Origin: Sedimentisphaerales bacterium
GTDB taxonomy: Bacteria > Planctomycetota > Phycisphaerae > Sedimentisphaerales > Anaerobacaceae
Direction of reading: 5' to 3'
DNA length: 16,468 bases
Assembly: GCA_030630905.1 (NCBI GenBank)
Contig: DAOVMB010000007.1
Span: 1-16,468, forward strand
The position numbers and the translations under genes were made by a program. Shown one piece after another: positions 13,601 to 16,468 of this stretch; positions within the stretch are counted from its first letter, which is position 1, and every line of letters starts with the position of its first letter. The notes under the pieces are model-generated. The model did no database searches. It was not told where the DNA came from and was given only the letters and a program-made list of their open reading frames with translations.

Positions 13601-15087
13601 GCATACGAACCGTATGTCCTGTTATGGTCGTTTGCTGCGAGATTCTGACCATTGACTCGGAGTTGCACAATGCGAACGTCTGCCGCGGCCAGGCCCGACA
13701 TTTGGAACAGTACACTGCCCATGAGTTCAAGATGCGGGTATTTGCTGTTAATGTTCAGAGCCGTGACGTCCTTCCATGAATGGTCGTTCGGGAAATTGAC
13801 GCGATAGCACATCGGTGGGTCAGCCCGTTTTCGGTTGCCCCGGTTGCGAACGCCGACGTTATAACGAATGTCTGTGTACACGCCGTCAACGCTCACGAAT
13901 GTAGCATTCATCTGGGCATTGCTCATCGGCTCGGTGGTGAACAAATTACCGCTGTAATTTCTGTCCCCGATATCCTCAAGCTCCGCCCGCTCTTGCTCGG
14001 TCATTATCAGATAATAAATCGGCTGGCTGCCGGGGATCCATCCTTTGTCTGTGCCGGAAGAATCGTTCACCTGGTAGAGCGCGTTTGTCACCTGCTGTGG
14101 TGTTCCGTCAACCATGCTGGGGGCGGGCCATGTACGGGAATTGACGCCGGTATCGGTTGCTTCGAGATAGAACTCCAAGATTGTGCCGTCGGGTTGTGCG
14201 GGTATTTCGGCCGTGTAGATACCATCGCTCGCGTCGCCGTCATCGTGTTGACCGTCGTCAGACATCGTTAACGTGTTGAAGCCGGCCTCGCCATCCTTGC
14301 GGTAATGTAAGACTACCGTAATGCCGGTCGTCGATTCATCCAGAATGCGGGCCGATACTGTTACTGAGTCATCGGAGCCGGGAATGATCGGCCAGTGTAT
14401 TGCTTCGAGGATAAGCGGTGCTATATCATCATCAGTTACCGAGTTAACCGCTCCGGGCGTTCCGCCATTAACTGTGCTCGCAGCCCAGTTCCGGCCGTAC
14501 TCGTTTGGCATCCCGGCGTTAATCAATTCCAGCGAACTACCTCCGCCGTCGTGCTGGTTCGACCAGACCCACCCGCGATGAGTGTAATCTTCCGGCCCCA
14601 GCTCACGCACGGCCCAGTCGCCCTCGTCGGCGTAGCGTACCCTGTCGATCTGAACGCCCGTGTCGTCAAGAATCTCAATCGACTCGCCTCTGTTGCTCAG
14701 CCGGCCCACCCAGCCGCCGACAACATTGCTTATCGATGGATAATTGGCTTTAAAGGTATCGGCATCCGCGGCCACAACGAGATACTCCCCAGCTCTCAGC
14801 GTCACATCCGGGAAAACAAAGTCAACACCGCCATTAATCCGCCAGCCAAGGAGGTTAACAGGCTCAGCCCCACGGTTGAAAAGCTCGATATATTCGGCTG
14901 TGATGTCCTCTACCCCTGGATCCGGATGATATGGATGGTACATAATCTCCGTGATTACCAGCGTCATATTGTCCGAATTTTCTGCCGGCAAAGCAGATAC
15001 AGCCAAAAATACAACCAGAATCAAGGGTAGAAAAGAAACTTGCACAGACATGACTATGTTTTCTGCCTCCATCTTCACCGTTGCCAT
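7654..15087 (-). CDS. Giant secreted protein: lamin-tail, CotH kinase and beta-helix domains
   Basis: 2,477 residues. A signal peptide lies within residues 1-35 (core SFLPLILVVFLAVSALPA). Met13 (15051) is an alternative start, with GGAGG upstream at a long spacing. Domains in order: lamin-tail domain 1 (about 43-152); Ig/FN3-like (222-315); CotH kinase-like (350-735) with GNREGG and GHDLDTLLG (Asp641, Asp643), matching the family's metal-binding DLD; two beta-sandwich-like segments (750-965); two right-handed beta-helix modules (966-1350 and 1375-1752), each ending in an (A/D)PxFVD...DYRL/DFRL...SP motif; FN3-like (1757-1840); lamin-tail 2 and 3 (1845-1950, 1990-2095); a jelly-roll-like domain (2130-2310); lamin-tail 4 (2327-2435). 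No C-terminal sorting signal is recognised. Surface adhesion or polysaccharide binding, with possible CotH-type phosphorylation of secreted proteins, is inferred. It is divergent from the sulfatase. Confidence 0.9.
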   Translation of the reverse strand: MATVKMEAENIVMSVQVSFLPLILVVFLAVSALPAENSDNMTLVITEIMYHPYHPDPGVEDITAEYIELFNRGAEPVNLLGWRINGGVDFVFPDVTLRAGEYLVVAADADTFKANYPSISNVVGGWVGRLSNRGESIEILDDTGVQIDRVRYADEGDWAVRELGPEDYTHRGWVWSNQHDGGGSSLELINAGMPNEYGRNWAASTVNGGTPGAVNSVTDDDIAPLILEAIHWPIIPGSDDSVTVSARILDESTTGITVVLHYRKDGEAGFNTLTMSDDGQHDDGDASDGIYTAEIPAQPDGTILEFYLEATDTGVNSRTWPAPSMVDGTPQQVTNALYQVNDSSGTDKGWIPGSQPIYYLIMTEQERAELEDIGDRNYSGNLFTTEPMSNAQMNATFVSVDGVYTDIRYNVGVRNRGNRKRADPPMCYRVNFPNDHSWKDVTALNINSKYPHLELMGSVLFQMSGLAAADVRIVQLRVNGQNLAANDHNRTYGSYAAIEVLDSDWAKNHFPDDDAGNLYRCTYYEDGSHPRTIADLDYKESAGQTPNPDDYRNNYIKKTNESEDDWSDLFSLIDKLNNDNITDDRFVAEVGQVVNLEKWMRFLAVDALVGNREGGLTSGTGDDCAMHRGVKDPRFWLIGHDLDTLLGQGDHDYQPQRDIFVYAGVDGLERLLGHPDVIRLYYRQYKDLAETVFAPENIFPLLDRLLGDWAPSSEIEGQRGIKQFVIDRRNSILYGGYPNSDDEPQIPQQLTINSNLPVVNGFGRINIPAINLEGTVNAIETRSVLVNGRLVAESDFSQKNGTWSIRDIFLNPGINRIIVQAFDAPEGTGKEVDQEYIDIWYNTGSTNDFPDNSGGTDWVPTQTENITPNLIVRDSYLPGIPVLVRVELLNEDGTINRNLWDAEARLSVTDNPNISLSTDRVTLYNGLGSALVNFNGIGDFTLNVEVNDLNTSKVLADWSGEPTQTVSGNLAGSQTWSGIYHITGGDFTISNEAVLTLNPGTLVLIDGVSSGSNGTDIDVAGSIQSLGTAASPVTITGYSPGRNWGELHHANAAPSTFLYTNITQAGHSPRVGHSNSGPTIRASGSVFIFEYCSLTDNAGKIGHITSGCDLSFRNCLFARSVMGPEISGTALLFENSWITDMHANDDADGIYIHGQQSRQQCTLTNGVAANIDDDGIDTLGSEITIRDFIVRDCKDKGISIYGGEVDINYCLIVENNKAPEDPTIATIATKALEGATAIVNIDHTTIVTAKAAGHRDVGIQSHNKYGVTSGTIIYNVTNSIIDATDPVDVQSPYLESDIYINYSDIFGEPWPGTGNLNAGPMFVDQANHDYRLAETSPCINTGDPAADPDPDLTVTDQGYTWFERAQIDLPEGSLGEDTVWTPQEGPYRVTGELTVPTGAVLTILPGTTVFFDPDAKMNIKGRLIAEGTEYELIRFTRTPEAGGTWDGLQFIDTMQDNRISYAITEYGRTNNGMIGLENSNLLLDHVTLDNTTLQRIIFRDSSLIVRNSIFTDTCAAGQTPTDNRTEHIWGSGIAAGGRFIIENNVFGTTPGHNDAIDFDGKSRPDPIPQIMNNIFMGGGDDALDLECDAHIEGNLFMNYIKDELNRASGESNVISAGAAKHYVMVRNIFYNVDHVAQVKNEAFLTFVNNTVCNTSGAGIYFELGLPGRRPGQGAYVDGNIFRNTPLTLEGIDEMSILAVNNSILPAQWHSYGVGNINADPVFVDAGTDFRLKAGSPAIGTGPCGLDMGAYVPAGAAICGEPDEITYRTDATLIVGGPGITHYKYSLNSKPWSEELTVDVPIVLNNLLNGQTYTVYAIGRNSAGFWQSEDEPTVSRTWTIDTSYSSLLINEVLAINSTTIDRGGSFPDMIELYYDGPASLSLSGVSITDNPDDPRKFVLPAGTSIRAGEYLRLYADSDTTSSGIHLGFALNGDGEGIYLYNASGLLLDSVEFGLQLPDLSIGRIGYDGRWTLTVPTFGRANIAQPLGNQDAIRINEWLADGLVLFEDDFIELYNPETSPVDLTGLFLTDNPVTQPDKYPLGPLSFITGEGFAVFRADDRNRPGHVDFRLSSDNEMIGLFDAGLNKIDKVLYGPQTTDVSYGRAPDGSDDFAFLELPTPGIANPLFGPAMEILTTIVPEDADKRVLVPTEDIGQEWKTEIHFDDSAWEPCTGSPGGVGFERTFGYQDLLSIDLQEQMYATNATCYIRIPFTVGIDDVSGLSGLTLKVRYDDGFVAYLNGIEVARRNFDEIPAWDSHASSSHPDSLAVGFEEIDISESIGDLKLGDNVLAIHGMNTSRTSADMLISAELNGVITTTTDDFPYANALALLDGLRVTELMYHASSGSNFDYIELYNVGETALNLTGVRLSDGIDFTFGQMLLDPDRYIVVVRNLTAFRSTYGTGINVAGEYSGNLSNGGERIVLSLPLPLDVAILRFEYSDTWYPATDGNGSSLAINDPLTHPATLGQSESWYPATPSPGEL

Positions 15088-15123
15088 AGACCGGTGACTG
15101 CGGTTTTATCAATAACCTTCCAG

Positions 15124-15152
15124 CCTCAAAGTCGTGGTTATCGACTATGAGG
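15124..15152 (-). promoter_or_regulatory. Leader hairpin of the giant gene
   Basis: CCTCAAAGTCG (15124-15134) pairs with CGACTATGAGG (15142-15152), 10 of 11 pairs, around a 7-nt loop. It lies between the predicted transcription start (near 15175) and the start codon (15087), so the transcript should carry it. Its left arm with flank, CAGCCTCAAAG, equals the beginning of the cloverleaf repeats, so it may be a decayed repeat copy. Confidence 0.4.
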
Positions 15153-15181
15153 GCATTTAATTTTGCATAAAATCTTTACCT

Positions 15182-15210
15182 ATTTTATCATGATAGGGTG
15201 TCAAAGTCAA
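15182..15210 (-). promoter_or_regulatory. Sigma-70-type promoter of the giant gene
   Basis: Read on the minus strand: TTGACT (15210-15205), a 17-bp spacer and TAAAAT (15187-15182). The predicted start near 15175 gives a leader of about 88 nt. Confidence 0.6.
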
Positions 15211-15288
15211 TCGAAATCGCCAAATAGATTGCACCTTCAATAGAATCGGTTGATTTCGCTTTCGACTCTATTGCTATCTAAAAAGAGC

Positions 15289-15317
15289 TTGAATACCTTG
15301 TTTTGTATGGATACTAT
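15289..15317 (+). promoter_or_regulatory. Sigma-70-type promoter of the sulfatase gene
   Basis: TTGAAT (15289-15294), a 17-bp spacer and TACTAT (15312-15317). The predicted start near 15324 leaves about 32 nt before the ATG. It is divergent from the giant gene's promoter, about 80 bp apart. Confidence 0.55.
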
Positions 15318-15355
15318 TTGCGGAACCTATAAATTGTTAAAGGGTAAGTCATATA

Positions 15356-16468
15356 ATGAATAGACGAGAATTTCTGAAAGCAACAGGCATTGGGGCAGTA
15401 CTTATGGCTCTGCCGGGATGTACGAGTATTCCCGAACGACTTGCAGGCAAACGTCCGCCCAATATTGTTCTGATCGTATCTGATGACCAGGGCTACAATG
15501 ATTTAGGCTGCTACGGTGGTACGGAGATTAAAACGCCTAATCTCGACCAACTTGCCGCCGGTGGAACTCGGCTGACCAGCTTCTACGTGACCTGGCCGGC
15601 CTGCACGCCGTCGCGGGGCAGTTTGCTAACAGGCCGCTATCCCCAGCGCAACGGTACATACGATATGTTCCGCAACGACCTTGTCGATCACGACTACCTC
15701 TATCCCAAAGATGAGTACGCCGTATCGTGGGAAATGATTGGCGGGATGGACACTCGCGAGGTGCTAATCCCAAGGGTGCTCAAACAGGCCGGCTATGTTA
15801 GTGGGATATTCGGAAAGTGGGACCTGGGGCAATTACAGCGTTTTCTTCCGCTCCAGCGAGGTTTCGACGAGTTCTACGGATTTACCAACACCGGCATCGA
15901 TTACTGGACGCATGAGCGATACGGAGTTCCATCGATGTACCGGGGCAACGAACCAACGACGGAGGATAAGGGAACATACGCGACGGATCTTTTCCGCCGC
16001 GAGGCGATAAGGTTTATCGAAAAGCACAAGGACCGTCCTTTCTTTTGCTACGTGCCATTCAATGCCCCGCATGGGGCTTCTAATCTTGAGCGTCCCCGTC
16101 CCGGCGTGCAGGCGCCGCTTGAGTATATACGCACTAACTACGGACAGTATGATCCGAACGAGGCAAATTCCCGCAGGGCCAAACGAATGCGATATATGGC
16201 TGCTGTTACCTATATGGACGAGGCGATAGGTCAAATAATGGATCTGCTGGCCAGGCACGGACTTCAGGAAAATACGATTGTCATCTTCTTCTCGGACAAT
16301 GGCGGCAGCGGAAGCACAGCGGATAATAGTCCGCTACGAGGCGGCAAAAGCAGAATGTTCGAGGGCGGCCTTCGAGTACCCTGTATCGTGCGCTGGCCCG
16401 GTGTCATTCCTGCAGACTCGGTGTGCGATGAGTTTCTCAGTTCGATGGAAATACTTCCAATGCTATGC
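15356..16468 (+). CDS. Tat-exported formylglycine sulfatase lipoprotein (partial, C-terminus beyond window)
   Basis: The first 371 residues of a type I sulfatase, which hydrolyses sulfate esters, in planctomycetes commonly on polysaccharides. The signal peptide MNRREFLKATG has twin arginines and ends in lipobox LPGC (Cys22), so it is probably a Tat-exported lipoprotein. Asp43 and Asp44 (SDDQGYNDLG) bind calcium. CTPSR (83-87) is the signature whose Cys83 is converted to formylglycine, followed by GSLLTGRYP. GKWDLG (153-158) has Asp where most relatives have His (GKWHLG). NAPHG (His239), SDNGG (Asp314, Asn315) and LRGGKSRMFEGGLRVP (Lys331) complete the active site. The family's C-terminal subdomain lies past the window. 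The substrate is not predictable. A maturase (formylglycine-generating enzyme or anSME) is needed but not seen here. Confidence 0.95.
   Translation, partial: MNRREFLKATGIGAVLMALPGCTSIPERLAGKRPPNIVLIVSDDQGYNDLGCYGGTEIKTPNLDQLAAGGTRLTSFYVTWPACTPSRGSLLTGRYPQRNGTYDMFRNDLVDHDYLYPKDEYAVSWEMIGGMDTREVLIPRVLKQAGYVSGIFGKWDLGQLQRFLPLQRGFDEFYGFTNTGIDYWTHERYGVPSMYRGNEPTTEDKGTYATDLFRREAIRFIEKHKDRPFFCYVPFNAPHGASNLERPRPGVQAPLEYIRTNYGQYDPNEANSRRAKRMRYMAAVTYMDEAIGQIMDLLARHGLQENTIVIFFSDNGGSGSTADNSPLRGGKSRMFEGGLRVPCIVRWPGVIPADSVCDEFLSSMEILPMLC

Noticed and set aside
1..16468. CRISPR array, insertion sequence, phage or defence system
   Set aside because: No regularly spaced direct repeats, no transposase, integrase or Cas-like protein, and no terminal inverted repeats flanking a gene were seen.

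Overview
The window looks like part of a chromosome from a Planctomycetota bacterium, most likely class Phycisphaerae. This is inferred from gene content only: a Tat-exported formylglycine sulfatase, a 2,477-residue secreted protein with lamin-tail, CotH-kinase and beta-helix domains, a TolC-family lipoprotein and an RNase HII-like enzyme with a GYG motif. No 16S gene or other phylogenetic marker is present. Several intergenic regions carry clear sigma-70-type promoters (TTGnnn-N17-TAnnnT). Both tRNA-type genes lack an encoded CCA end.

Layout. 1-691 (minus): N-terminal part of a TolC-family outer-membrane lipoprotein, cut by the window edge. 692-1256: about 560 bp without a recognisable gene, holding one GC-rich structured block. 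1303-1376: tRNA-Cys(GCA) with its own promoter. 1584-2051 (minus): a HEAT-like helical repeat protein. 2296-2482 (plus): a perfect-consensus promoter, a strong intrinsic terminator about 70 nt downstream, and then a tRNA-Pro(CGG)-like gene with an abnormal anticodon loop. 2513-2824 (minus): a small zinc-ribbon protein. 3152-5572 (plus): an apparent three-gene operon of a PilZ protein with a long charged helix, a macro-domain ADP-ribose-binding protein, and a zinc alcohol dehydrogenase; the last two overlap by 4 bp (ATGA). 5805-6293 (plus): a ferritin-like protein. 6383-7342 (minus): the RNase HII-like protein. 7654-15087 (minus): the giant secreted protein, which fills almost half the window. 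15356-16468 (plus): the sulfatase, truncated by the window end and transcribed divergently from the giant gene.

The most striking non-coding signal is a repeat present in two copies, at 2905-2982 and 7507-7589, in opposite orientations. Each copy can fold into a gap-free four-way junction (cloverleaf): an outer stem and three hairpins with no unpaired bases between them. Stems are identical or nearly so between copies, while the central loop differs. It resembles a REP/BIME-type mobile palindrome, though no transposase for it is visible here.

How the genes might work together: the giant protein and the divergent sulfatase are both exported and share a promoter region, which suggests surface adhesion to, or processing of, sulfated polysaccharides (inference). 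The PilZ-macro-dehydrogenase operon links a possible cyclic-di-GMP sensor to ADP-ribose and NAD(H) chemistry; its pathway is unknown. The rest appears to be ordinary housekeeping and accessory content with no shared pathway evident.
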